This document shows positions 46,787-57,059 of a stretch of 60,000 bases of DNA, one piece after another (position 1 is the stretch's first letter; each line of letters starts with the position of its first letter). The position numbers and the translations under genes were made by a program. The DNA is from Takakia lepidozioides (lineage: Eukaryota; Streptophyta; Takakiopsida; Takakiales; Takakiaceae), in NCBI GenBank assembly GCA_030704615.1, contig CM060731.1, positions 32,180,001 to 32,240,000 on the forward strand, read 5' to 3'. The notes below the pieces were generated by a model. The model saw only the letters and a list, made by a program, of their open reading frames with translations. It was not told the origin of the DNA and did not search any database.

Positions 46787-47620
46787 CTAAAAAGGACGCC
46801 CCCTGATAGGTCGTCTCAAGACGGGCGCCGAGGTCAACCTTGCCTTGAGCTCTTGAAAAGCTTGTTCTTGCTCATCTTCCCACTGCCACTCCTGGTCCAC
46901 CTTGGTCAGTTTGGTTAGAGCCTTTGCAATGGCACTAAATCCCTTAACAAACCGTCTATAATAGTTTGCTAACCCCATGAAAGCTCGAACTCGGCTCACA
47001 TCTGTGGGGCGTGGAATCTGTGCAATGGACTCTACCTTAGTTTGCTGTACCCCCAATCCTCCAGGATATATCATGTGACCCAGATACTCAATCTGGTTGT
47101 GGAAAAACTTGCACTTTCCCGGATGTAACTTCAATCCGTGCGCCCTCAAGCGCTCAAATACCCCCTGAAGGTGTCTCTCATGCTCCTCCACCGTAGCACT
47201 AAAGATGATGATGTCATCTATGTAGCACTGAGCAAACTCCACCCCTGCTAGAATCCTGTCCATGACTCTCTGAAACTCTGCCGGAGCGTTCTTAAGCCCA
47301 AATGGTAAGAACCGCCACTGGTATAGGCAATCCTTCCCGTGTTCATTGATCCCCCAGAATGTCGTCTTCTGCTTATCTGCCTCCTTGATCGGCAACTGGT
47401 GATATCCGGATCGTAAATCCAAAGTGCTAAAGACCTTGGCATGCCCAATGGCATCAAAGATCTCCTCTGGTGTCGGCATGGCATACCTATCGGACTTGGT
47501 CTGACAATTTACAGGCCGGTAATCACCGCACATACGTCTCTCCGTCCAATTGCCATAGACATCCTTCTTGGCTGGCATCACTGTGGCTGAAGCATACTCT
47601 CCCCCAGATAGCTCCACCAA
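46787..47620 (-). CDS. Ty3 reverse transcriptase core
   Basis: An uninterrupted 277-codon stretch contains GGEYASATVMPAKK, RRMCGDYRPVN, FSTLDLRSGYHQLPI (first catalytic Asp), FLPFGLKNAPAEFQRVMD and the YIDDIIIFS active site, then the thumb FMGLANYYRRFVKGFS. This is a gypsy-type RT that copies element RNA into DNA. It ends at TAG (46787), where relatives have a sense codon before LHTDWS, so the frame runs on into RNase H. Confidence 0.9.
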   Translation of the reverse strand: MVELSGGEYASATVMPAKKDVYGNWTERRMCGDYRPVNCQTKSDRYAMPTPEEIFDAIGHAKVFSTLDLRSGYHQLPIKEADKQKTTFWGINEHGKDCLYQWRFLPFGLKNAPAEFQRVMDRILAGVEFAQCYIDDIIIFSATVEEHERHLQGVFERLRAHGLKLHPGKCKFFHNQIEYLGHMIYPGGLGVQQTKVESIAQIPRPTDVSRVRAFMGLANYYRRFVKGFSAIAKALTKLTKVDQEWQWEDEQEQAFQELKARLTSAPVLRRPIRGRPF

Positions 47621-47955
47621 ACCAGCCTCCCAAAGGTCTTGAGTTCTTATCTTATGTGAATCAAGAGCTTTTGGTAACTAAGACTAGTTAGTACTTGCGC
47701 CATGTCACTGTATCTATAGGATCTCCAAAAGATTGGCGTGTCAGTAGCCAATTCAATGCAAATCTCTTGACCCTTCAGTGCTCCTAAGTCCTTCAAACTG
47801 AAGGCAAAGCAGTTTTTGTAAGCCCTCAAGAACCGCCGTATACGTCGTCTCTCTCCTCCGGTGACTATAGGTCCAACATCAGGCTCCCAGTTGTCCTCCG
47901 TGACTACAACCTTGAGTCCAGCAGGCTTAGAGGTAGAAGACTCGTCCCGTGGTTG

Positions 47956-49281
47956 CTATGCTACAACCTCTTGAGCAGTGACCACTGCCCCCTTTGTCAG
48001 TGACAATGTCTCACCCTGCCCCATCATCCCATCCTTGAGGACCTCCTCAACCCGAGAAAAATTCCCAACCTGATCCATCACTGCCGCCTTGGCTGCCAAC
48101 TCCTTCTGAACCTCGAGCAGCTCCCACGTGTGCCATGGATGCGGCCTACACCTTGTGGTCCTCACCTGCTCGCCCCCACTCGCTGCCTGTACCATCTCGG
48201 TAGGAAGGGAGACCATCATGGGAAGTGTACTCCGTACTCTGCGCTGCTCAGCCATAACCAAGCTGATAATCCAGGTCAAGCAATTGAGATCCATTGCTTG
48301 CCCCAACACCTGACGACGTGATGCCTCAGAAAGAGATGGCACCGCAGTGGTACCAGTGGTAAAACCCATCGCCCGCTTGCGCTCGTCAGCATTGGGCTCC
48401 ACTAATTGTTGCAACTGGCTATCCCACAATAGGCCAGGTCCACCATCCCGAAAAGCATGGGATCCTGGAAGTCTGAGCAGTGTAGGTAATGCTGCTCGTG
48501 GTTGACCCACCCTGTTGACCACTGCCAAAGGCAAACGGTCATCGTGTCTCCCACGTTGAGACTGCCTCCCTGTGTCCAAAATGTTATCCACTGTGAGGTG
48601 TGATGGCCGTTGCACCCCATCAAATGCACGCTTGAGCAGTGCGGGTGGCATCAAGTTAGTCCACCATAGCCGTGGACGATGAGCCCGTGACCCCACTGCA
48701 GCTGCATCCAGCAACACTGCTGACCCAAGCCACGACCGGACTTGATGCACACTGGCCATCACCCTGGCCCGAGAATCACCCATCAGTGGCACATTCTCCA
48801 AGATGTATGCTGGAGATACAGCTTGATGAAGCTGCAAGTGGCGCAAAATCCGCACCATCTCCCAAAACAGACCCGTCCTCGAGTCTCGCAATCCATTGTC
48901 ATGCCCGGCTGATGAATGCCCTTGGCAGGGCCAACCTGCCACTACCATATCAATGGAGCCAACTTGCTCCAAATCCTGCGCCCCCAGCAACGAAATGTCT
49001 GCTGGCAAGGCTTGTTGGTATCCACGAACTGCAGACACTGACAACAAATCAGGGTACTGCTATATCAACTGAGCAACATGGCGCAGTGAGACGTGTCGTG
49101 CAGTCTCATCCCTCTCCACATACAGGTAACGTCGAACTCGTACACCTGCCTGCAGTATTGCAGCCAATCCAATGCTGATCCCGCCAAACAAGTCCAGAAG
49201 GCATATGCCTTCATCCGGGCACTGCCACACAAGAGGTGTGGTGTCCAATGGCGACAACTGAGGTTGTCCTCGTGCAATCAC
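47956..49281 (-). pseudogene. C5-cytosine DNA methyltransferase domain in the Ty3 polyprotein
   Basis: The domain carries the C5-methyltransferase motifs in canonical order. Motif I is LLDLFGGISIGLAAILQAG, motif II-like YLYVERDETARHV, motif IV GWPCQGHSSAG with catalytic Cys at 48927-48925, motif VI YILENVP near 48800, motif VIII-like SRAHRPRLWWTNL, motif IX-like ADERKRAMGF and motif X-like RRQVLGQAMDLN. It would transfer a methyl group from S-adenosylmethionine to cytosine. AHRxR in motif VIII recalls DNMT3/DRM enzymes, but the order is not the rearranged order of plant DRMs. One in-frame TAG (49060-49062) separates motif I from motif IV, otherwise the 440-codon frame is open. It lies between protease and reverse transcriptase, and the same frame continues into the RT linker (FAFSLKDLGALKGQEI). 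Confidence 0.88.
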
Positions 49282-49495
49282 CGCACTCTCCTCTTCTCCT
49301 GACGGTACGAAGGCCTCTACCCAGGCTTGTTGTACCCGTCCATCAGCAGCCTACTGCAAATCCTTGCTCGTACCCCACAATGGAGTGTGAGCAACCATGG
49401 CAGACAACTCCGCCGTACCATGCATGTCATCCTGCTTTGCTGGAGGTGGCACATCCTCTGCATGGGCATTGCCTTCCAGCAACTCTCCAGGCCAA

Positions 49496-50713
49496 CTAAC
49501 TGCAGCTGTAAAAGCGGCTAGTGTTGGCATCTTGCCCCACTGCGCAACCGCAATACCCCCAATGAAATGTCACATGGAGCTGTGCACGACGACCATCCCC
49601 TGACTGCCATCCAGGCCTGTAGGATGTTGACTCCTCCCAAAAGTCCAGGGTGAAACCCATGGGATATAACACTACCCCACCAACAAGAACATCGTAAGAG
49701 ACCGCGTCTGTCACAATGGCCTTGGCTCGCATCACCGAGCCATCTATAGGATGATCCGGCTGCAGTCTAATGGCCAACTCACGCCGTGTCATGCCCCGAG
49801 CCTACTCTGATCCTCCCAGAGATGTCTGTATCTGGAAATGACAAGGCTCCATATCCGCCTCCATGAGGCCCAAACCTGCAATAGCAGCTCTGCCCAACAT
49901 CAGTGGCTGAGCTCCCGAGTCCAACAAGACCCGCAGTGGCCGGTACTTCTTGCCTGCCGGTCCACTCAAAGAGAAAGTGCCATCCCGGTTGTCTAACAAG
50001 ACAACTCCAGGTGTCACCATGGCGCGCTCAAAGGCTGGCCTAGCTGGCAGCTCCGTCAACCTGGCAGCTGCAGCTTGTCATGGTGCAGCCGTGGCAGTCT
50101 TGACCCTCAAATCCGAGGATCCCTCTGCCACTACACCTTCCAGTAACTTTGCAGAAGATGAAGTGACCTCCCCACTCTCACAGAGTGTTGCTGCTAGTCT
50201 GAACATTGCAGCTGGTCTTATCCCCGGCGTCGCAATCATGGTTGCCGAGAACAGTGGGGCTTGACACACAGAGGTGGTTGCCCCCAATAACACACCGGCT
50301 GCACTAGCCTTGGTAGCAGGTGTCAGTGATGCACGTGTAGCTCTCCCCAATGGCATAGTAACCTCCGCCTCGGTAACAGTCGGGCGAGAACTAGGTGCCA
50401 TGGATGGCGTCGACACTGTCTCCGCCAATGTGAATGACTGAGGATGCCTCGCCTGATGGCTTGCCTCCCCACGCTGTGGATCCAATTCCACCTCTGCACC
50501 TCGTGGCTCAGGAACTCGTGCTGCTCCTCGAGTCACGGCTGCAGCAGACTCCACCTGCTCTAGTGGTAGTGCTGCTCCGCACATGAATCCCATGCCTCCC
50601 ATATTTCCTCCCTCAAGAGCAGGAGGTGGACCATCCCGCTTGGGAGCCGGTACCACCTGAGCTGTAGCCATGGCAGTGAGCCTCTGCTCTAGCTGCTGAA
50701 GCCGGTTGGCCAT
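49496..50713 (-). pseudogene. Ty3 linker and aspartic protease (interrupted)
   Basis: 50713-50078 is a low-complexity Ala/Pro/Glu-rich linker starting with a short coiled-coil-like segment (NRLQQLEQRL). In the same frame, after a TGA, comes the retroviral-type protease: active-site motif LLDSGAQPLMLGRAAI at about 49935-49890 and, after a TAG at about 49802-49804, the second conserved part SYDVLVGGVVLYPMGFTLDF. It would cleave the polyprotein. Confidence 0.75.
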
Positions 50714-50769
50714 GCCTTGGTCAACACCCTGACCTCCGCGTACTTGGCCATGTTGAGCTTGCCCTTGGC

Positions 50770-52130
50770 CTACACCTCGTGCCCGGCCACCTCGTCCTCT
50801 CTGGGCTGGTCCACCTTGCCCCCGGCCACCATTGTTCTATTGGAACAGGCCTGGGCGCAACTCAGGATGCAAGTCATAACACTGGGCATCTCCATGCCCA
50901 TACTTGCCACAATGCCCACACTGCAACTGTGCAGGCTGTGACGGTGCCGGCCTTTTGCCACTCTCTGGGCAATCTCTCTTGACATGGGGTCCTCCACATG
51001 TCCAACATATCACTCATGGTTACTGTTGGCTTGCAAAGGATGCTACTGGCCTTTGCACCTGAGGTCCTCTGTAAGCTCCATGAAATTTGGGTTGGAAAAC
51101 CTTGCCCCCCTGACCACGTTGTTGGGCAGTCCCTTGTGCCTGTGGGCTGGCAGCTGCACCTCTTGCAGGCATGTCTTTGCCAAATCCAATGGTAACAACT
51201 CGCTCCTCCACCATGTTGAGCTCAATCCGCTCAGCCAGCAGAAACACATCTGCTAATGTGGGTTGGGCTGCTTGTAACAGGGTTGCATCCCGCACCCTTC
51301 TCCTGAGCTCCTTGTCCAAAATTCCATACCATAACTGGATTGCTTGAGCTTCAGTAACCCCTTGGGTCACACTTATCAAGCGCCTCATACGAGTGTACGC
51401 CTCTCGCAGGCTCTCACTGGTTTTGCGCTGGAAGTCTTGCAAACTTCGCAGCTTCTCTGTCCGTACACCTTGGTAGTTCCTCCGTAACTCCTGGAAGAAC
51501 TCCACCACCGGGTTGAATGTAGGCACATGTGTTGTAGTCGTGGCAGGAGGAGTAGTAGCACCTTTTGAACTGTCACCACCTGCAGAAGTACCGGCACTAC
51601 TTGTTGCACTACTAGTGCTGGCAGTAGGAGATATTGGTGCTGATGCAGCTACTGGTCGCGTCGTGCCTCGAGTAATGGAGACGTAGTCAGGTGACCAATA
51701 CATCCTCCACTTCATGTCCTCGCCTGAACTCGTGGTAATCGTCCATAGGCGGGCCTTCCAAATGCTGGAACAGTCCTTTCTACGCCATGAATGGGGTGAA
51801 CAGCTGTGGATTGTGCATCTGTTGCAAATCACACCAGCTGTCGAACTCCTGGATAAAGTCATCCAGCTCAATTGTGCCCACAGCTCCAGAGTACCTACGA
51901 GGCCCCTTGGTAGCTCCATACATCTCCTCCATGTCGTCCCACAACAATGGCGAATGAAACTGCACACCTGTTGATGAAGCCTCCGAGTCTGTGTCTTGAC
52001 TCTGCACTAGTTGAGGGTGGAGGTGAAGGTGGTCTGAACCGAATACCTCGTCTTGTGAACCCACTCTCATTGTTACTGCCTGTAGCCATACTCCCCTCAA
52101 AACCCTTGGGTAACTCCGTGATGACACTCA
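50770..52130 (-). pseudogene. gag: Ty3 Gag with two CCHC zinc knuckles (interrupted)
   Basis: The upstream frame has DDFIQEFDSWCDLQQ and FTPFMA before a stop; after a frame change the Gag core continues as FFQELRRNYQGVRTEKL, DFQRKTSESLREAYTRMRRL and LWYGILDKELRRRVRDAT, the retrotransposon Gag capsid pattern. After stops at about 51014-51020, two nucleocapsid knuckles follow: CWTCGGPHVKRDC (CX2CX3HX4C, slightly short) and CGHCGKYGHGDAQC (canonical CX2CX4HX4C). Gag packages the element RNA in virus-like particles. Confidence 0.8.
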
Positions 52131-52202
52131 CAATGTGCACCTCCCCCACACTAGAAGCATTCGTGTCACTTACCACTGGGGTAACGACTCATTTTGAGTC
52201 GT

Positions 52203-53274
52203 AAAAGTCAAAAAACTGGGATCGACTGGAAGTTACAACAGACGTGGTAGTTGCGTTGGACATCCAATGATTGGAGTGGTAAAGGACGCAGACGCGCGAA
52301 CAACTACTCAGCGATTAATGCGATTAATGCTGAAGAACCACGTGGCGTAACCAGGCGGGCCGCCCGTGTGTCTGACCTTTTGGGCTGACTTTGACTTTTC
52401 CCTCCGGATGAGTGGACTGACTCACCCGGGGCGCGGTGACACATGGACGCGGACGTGGATGCGGACGTGGATGCCGATGTGGCGGCGCCGCGACGAGCGG
52501 CAATGCTGCCGCGTGACCACGGGCCCAAGACGCCACATCGCAGTCGGCCACATCACTTGGAGTGCTGCATGTGACGTCGCAACAGCCACTGGCGAAGTCG
52601 ACTGCACAACTTCCGGCAGACGAATCCACGGGGACCACGTGGAGAGTGTGTGGGTCGACGCGTGTCGTCGTCCCCACGCAATGGCAGTGATGGGTACGAC
52701 TGCTAGTGGAAAGACGCAGAGTGCTTGTGCCATCTCGGGACTGCTTTGGCCAACTCCGCTGCCACTATGCTAGTTGGTTGCACTACAGTAGGAAAGCACG
52801 AAAAATGAGCGCTTGTAGTGGTTTGTGTGAGTTTCCAACTGACCTGCATTCTAAGCTGAAAATATGGTTCTGATGCATTCTACTGGTTTTAGTGGTTCAC
52901 CCATATGCAGGGGGAATTGAGAAGCAATGATATTATGCAAGACTCAGAACACAGACCACGATGCATGCACAACATCACGCTAATGAACCAAATAGATGAG
53001 GCAGCACGGAGACCAAAGACCATCACACATACACATAGAAGGTGGACGGACACGACGACAAGTCAGGAAATGTGATATTACATTCAAATTAGAGACCGTC
53101 ACGGCACACCTGCATATGAGCAAGACTAAATGCCAACATACATGGTTGCCGGACATCACTTAAACTGTCATGGCCCAAATGTTCAAAACTGGTAACGTGA
53201 GTATCATACACACTTCTATGAGTATCATTACACACCCAACAGGGACTACAAACATGAAATGTCACTTGATACTT
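52203..53274. other. flank between Ty3 and the PTTA-like transposon
   Basis: 52320-52780 is CpG-rich with short GGACGTGGATGC repeats and may be what remains of the Ty3 5' LTR or leader. 52800-53270 has no recognisable feature. Confidence 0.4.
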
Positions 53275-56200
53275 TCACCTTTCCTCATACTCTTCTTTGG
53301 CCACAGAGTCACCGTGCCTTTCACGTGCGCTAGTGTGGTCTGGGGGGGGGGCATCGTCCACATTTGGGCAAGGCAATGTAACACTTGGAAGCATGATCTC
53401 GTGGACTTTCACCTTGTACCACCCGGATCGAATGTCCTTGCAGTGGAACTTGTCAACCCCGGCTATTCCCACCACTTCCGCCTTGGCGGCGGCTGTCTTT
53501 GACCGCTTGTCATGGGGGTTCAGGAGAAACACAGGATCTGATATCTGCAGACACCAACATCAGGGTCCACTCAGCAACAAACATAGCAATGACAGGGTGA
53601 AAGTCAAGCGCAGCTGGGCATGGAAACGATCTTGGTTGCCACAATACTGAATCAGCAGCAAATTCACGGATACCAACGTACCTTGAAGCGAAGCTCGTCG
53701 CTGAGGGTGGCAATTGAGGAAAGCTGCCCACGTGTCTTCAACTGCAGCAGCAAAAAGAGGTTTAGTCAGACGGATAAGAATAACATGAACTCTGGTGGTT
53801 GCAATGGTATAAACACACCTCCACGGAGCAAGCTAACAAACACCCTGCTCAGACCCTGCACACTACAACTTCCTGGCAAAAATAACCCTACTAAAAACCA
53901 GCCAGGCAAAGCAAGGAGCCATGAATGCATGCCTGGGGAACCACGTCCTGCTACGATGATGGTGCCGGGGACAGCCCACTCCTCTTGCTCACCTGCAATG
54001 AATACACATTGCAACGCTTCAGGAAGTGTATCCATAAAGGAAACCAACCAAGTAAGTTTGCGGAGAGGGGCTGGGAACAACCATACCTTGGGCGCTGCCT
54101 CCTCATGCCGGGGGGGAAATCCGGAATGCTGCTGCCGTAGCACTATGGTCCTAGGCGCAGGACCCACCTTCTTCACATTCGACCCCACTGCCACTCCCTG
54201 TACATGTGGTCCCTGCAAAACATATAGTGCCAGCCTTGCGTGAGAGGGCATCCGGGGGAACAAAACAAACATGGACTTTGGCTTCGATGTCATGTTGCAA
54301 ACAGTAAGGTTAGTTTCACCTGCATGGGCGCAGAAGTACTTCCCCCAACGACCCCATCCTCTCCCACATTCAAGCTGCCAGTCGGGGTCAGCTTCCGCGT
54401 GCTTGTGAAGACACGCACATCCTTGGAGCAAAACAAATCTTGGCAGTAGGGCCAGACTGTTTCTAAAAGGTAGTCTGAATCGGGCCCCTCACTGACATTG
54501 CCAGTGACATCAAACGACAATGGATGGACCATGTTCAAAGGGGAGTTCCCCTCCCCTTGTGTGGTGAATCATCCACTAGGAGGGTGTTGGATTCGTTAAA
54601 TCCAAAAAATTCCGACCACACCCTCGACAGTCTCTTCTGTAAGTTCTGTACGGCAGGCCCTTTTGTGGGGTGTGGCTCTGTCAAGGGGTCACACTCCTCT
54701 TGTGACCACACAAAGAGGGGAGAACCCTTGACCCCTACATCACCACTTTGAAGATGTCTGCAACATTCCCCTTGGAAGCACAGGACCATATCCCAACGTA
54801 GAAATACCGGAAGAGAAGGTTTAAAACTCGCAACCTGGGGCCTTGGGAAAACATACTTGTTGGTGGTCAACACCCATGGCCAATGACGCCTTGGGTTGGG
54901 CTGAAAGTTAGGAATAGAGTGGCACAGGATCCCGTTCAGGTCTAGAACAATTAGTTTCGACTTTTCTATGAAAGGAGCTTTTGAAGGGGTGTCACGGGGT
55001 CTCACCTCAGTGGGTTGGGAGACAACAGTCACCCGGAGGGCAAAGTTTCGGTCCCCCTGCAGCCTGGACCAGGCAAACTACCACCCTCTCCCCCTACAGC
55101 TTCCCCTTTTCCCCCATCATGAGCAATGACCCCCCCATCGTCCATGTCATCCCCACCAACTTGCTGGACCTCTCCCTCTTCAACGAGTGGACCCTGCCCC
55201 CCACTGTGAATATCATCAACAACAGCCTGGACCTCTGTCACATCCCTACCCACTACAATTACTTCCTCCTTGTCAGGTACAATGGTCGCAGCAGGGGGTC
55301 TTCCATAATGCCACCCGTCACACCCCCTTTTTGCCCCATCATGAGTTCCACTATCTTCTTCAATTGTGCTTCCATTCCCCTCTCCCGCTCCGCAGAGAGA
55401 GCCGCAAGCCTCTCCAGGGCCCCGATGCGGGCTGCCATTGAGTTCCCCGCTCCCTACGCATACAAACACCCACCCGTACTGTTAAAAACCAGAAGAAGAG
55501 GCGAATGTGCAGGATTTCAGGCATTCGGAGATGGCTGGGTTTGGCATAACACCCCTCCTGTACCATGCGTGGGGGCCCCACATACCCCACCAAATCTTAG
55601 TACAACAACAGATTCATGAATGGAAACCGGACTTCAAAACATACCTGGCTCAAAACAGACTCTGATGGGGTGCCAGTCGCAGCGTTCTTGCACTCCGCCC
55701 CGAGCTCGGACAGTGACGGGCTCCGCGCTTTGCGTCTTTTCTGTATTTGCCCATCCACACACTGTCAGTACAAAATGCCAGGAGCATATGGACAAAGCAC
55801 TACCCTGCATATCACATAACAACTAATTTTGCACAAGCAATAAAACCCACTCGTGGGTATCTCTTCCATCAGAACATGCCACAACATAAGAGCAATGAGA
55901 AGGGGGTGAGGAGATTACCAAACGGGCTGCTTGGCCTGCAACTCCTACCCGGCCCCAACGCGAGGGGTTCGTGACACAAGCACGTGCTTGCTTCATCCCT
56001 TCAGCCTTTGCAAGTCCACGAGGGGACTCCCAGTAGGCAACAAGCTTATCCCAATAGGCGGGTTCAATGTTCATTGGCCTCACACCAGTCTTCGCCCATT
56101 TATCTTTCAGTTTTGCTCTTTCTCCTTTCATTATCTTCCCACATTGCTTCACTATAAAATCACGATTGGCAGGGATAGGTGTGTACTCGTACATTCTATT

Positions 56201-56557
56201 TATGCCCTCTATTACTGTTGACATGGCACTCTGGGACTGCTGGTCAATGTCTTGTACGCTTGAGTCAAGGTAACGCAATGCCAGGCCACGCAAATCACGC
56301 TGCCAGTGTTCCTTACCTTCGCAGCCAGCATTGATGACTCCATTTCCATGCACCTCCACCTTGTGGCACTTTAGCCCTGCAGCCACCCTTCCCTCTCCAT
56401 CTCCTTCCCATTGTTTCATGGCATGGTGTTGTTCCTTCCTCAGCTCTGATGTCCGTTTCCTGCCCCCATGCTCTGGAGCAGCGCCGCATACGTTGTGGGG
56501 GGTGACTGATGTGTGCCGGAGGGGGGAGGGCCGTATGGAGATGTGGGAGGCCCCCAT
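53275..56557 (-). mobile_element. PTTA/En-Spm-like transposon gene with embedded phosphatase segment
   Basis: Minus-strand exons resemble plant 'PTTA/En/Spm transposase' (Transposase_24) proteins. The main exon ends at 55949 (MKGERAKLKDKWAKTGVRP, PAYWDKLVAYWESPRG, NPSRWGRVG). Exon 55740-55645 (PSLSELGAECKNAATGTPSE) follows. A coiled-coil-like exon starts near 55440 (ARIGALERLAALSAERER). Then come small exons 54212-54087 (VKKVGPAPRTIVL), 53741-53682 (LKTRGQLSSIATLSDELRFK) and the last exon 53544-53275 (FLLNPHDKRSKTAAAKAEVV, GWYKVKVHEIMLP). Splice sites are GT-AG. A NIF-phosphatase-like segment lies between the coiled coil and the last three exons. Boundaries and terminal repeats of the element were not found. 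Confidence 0.6.
54290..55032 (-). pseudogene. NLI-interacting-factor (FCP1-like) phosphatase segment, frameshifted
   Basis: KSKLIVLDLNGILCHS carries the DxD/N-type motif of plant NIF-domain proteins (haloacid dehalogenase superfamily, serine phosphatases of the FCP1/SCP type). After a frame change YVGIWSCASKGNVADIF follows, then in the first frame again SPLFVWSQEEC, then NESNTLLVDDSPHKG (the conserved DDSP motif). At least two frameshifts are needed to join these blocks, so the copy is broken. The second Asp of DxDxT is Asn here, as in some plant homologues. It ends at a donor near 54319 (ACCTGC; GSTSAPMQ|V). Confidence 0.7.
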
Positions 56558-57059
56558 TGTGACGTGGCAACATCAGGAAGCCAGCGCCACGACCCCGAAG
56601 CAGGGGGGGCTCCCCATGGTGCACTCTGTTGTGGAGACCATCCGGCAGGGGGTGGGTGCCAAGATTGGTGTTGATTGGCATTGTGTGGTGGCTGTGAGTG
56701 CTTTGCTGCAGCTTCACTCCCCTTTCGCTGCCAAAAACATCCCACACACAAGGTGCATCAGCTGTAGTCCTACTGAACACAACATCACCAGAGCACAAAC
56801 CATCCCACAACCACAACTATGGATTGGCTGACCTCAAACCCACTCCCCTGCAGCGCAAGTGCCAAAAACTGAAAAGGAGAGGGACAAAATGTCCTCATAA
56901 CATGTAAGCCCATTCATTGGTGAAGAAACAGAATGTGGGCGGGTTCACATCAGTACCACATGAACGTACCAGGAAACAGAACATCCATCCGGGTTTTGCA
57001 CATATCCGTGGACATCTATTCACACAATCAGCAAATGGCTGTATGGCGGAGCCCAGCAA

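Larger units (their letters stand above)
44568..52202 (-). mobile_element. Ty3/gypsy retrotransposon encoding a DNA methyltransferase and a PHD finger
   Basis: Minus-strand order: Gag, aspartic protease, C5-cytosine methyltransferase, reverse transcriptase, RNase H, integrase, PHD finger. RT before integrase defines Ty3/gypsy. Gag and protease share one frame, RT, RNase H and integrase share another, and the rest is broken by about a dozen in-frame stops and a few frameshifts, so this copy is inactive. A probable polypurine tract lies at 44568-44580. A matching 5' LTR was not found to the right, where 52203-52770 is GC-rich and has 12-bp GCGGACGTGGAT repeats (about 52448-52480). A 19-base perfect palindrome-with-loop (ACGACTCA, TTT, TGAGTCGT) lies at 52184-52202. 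Confidence 0.88.

Noticed and set aside
53766-54431. 221-codon minus-strand frame as a single gene
   Set aside because: It runs through good splice sites; only the part 54212-54087 fits the transposon protein, and the rest has intron-like composition.
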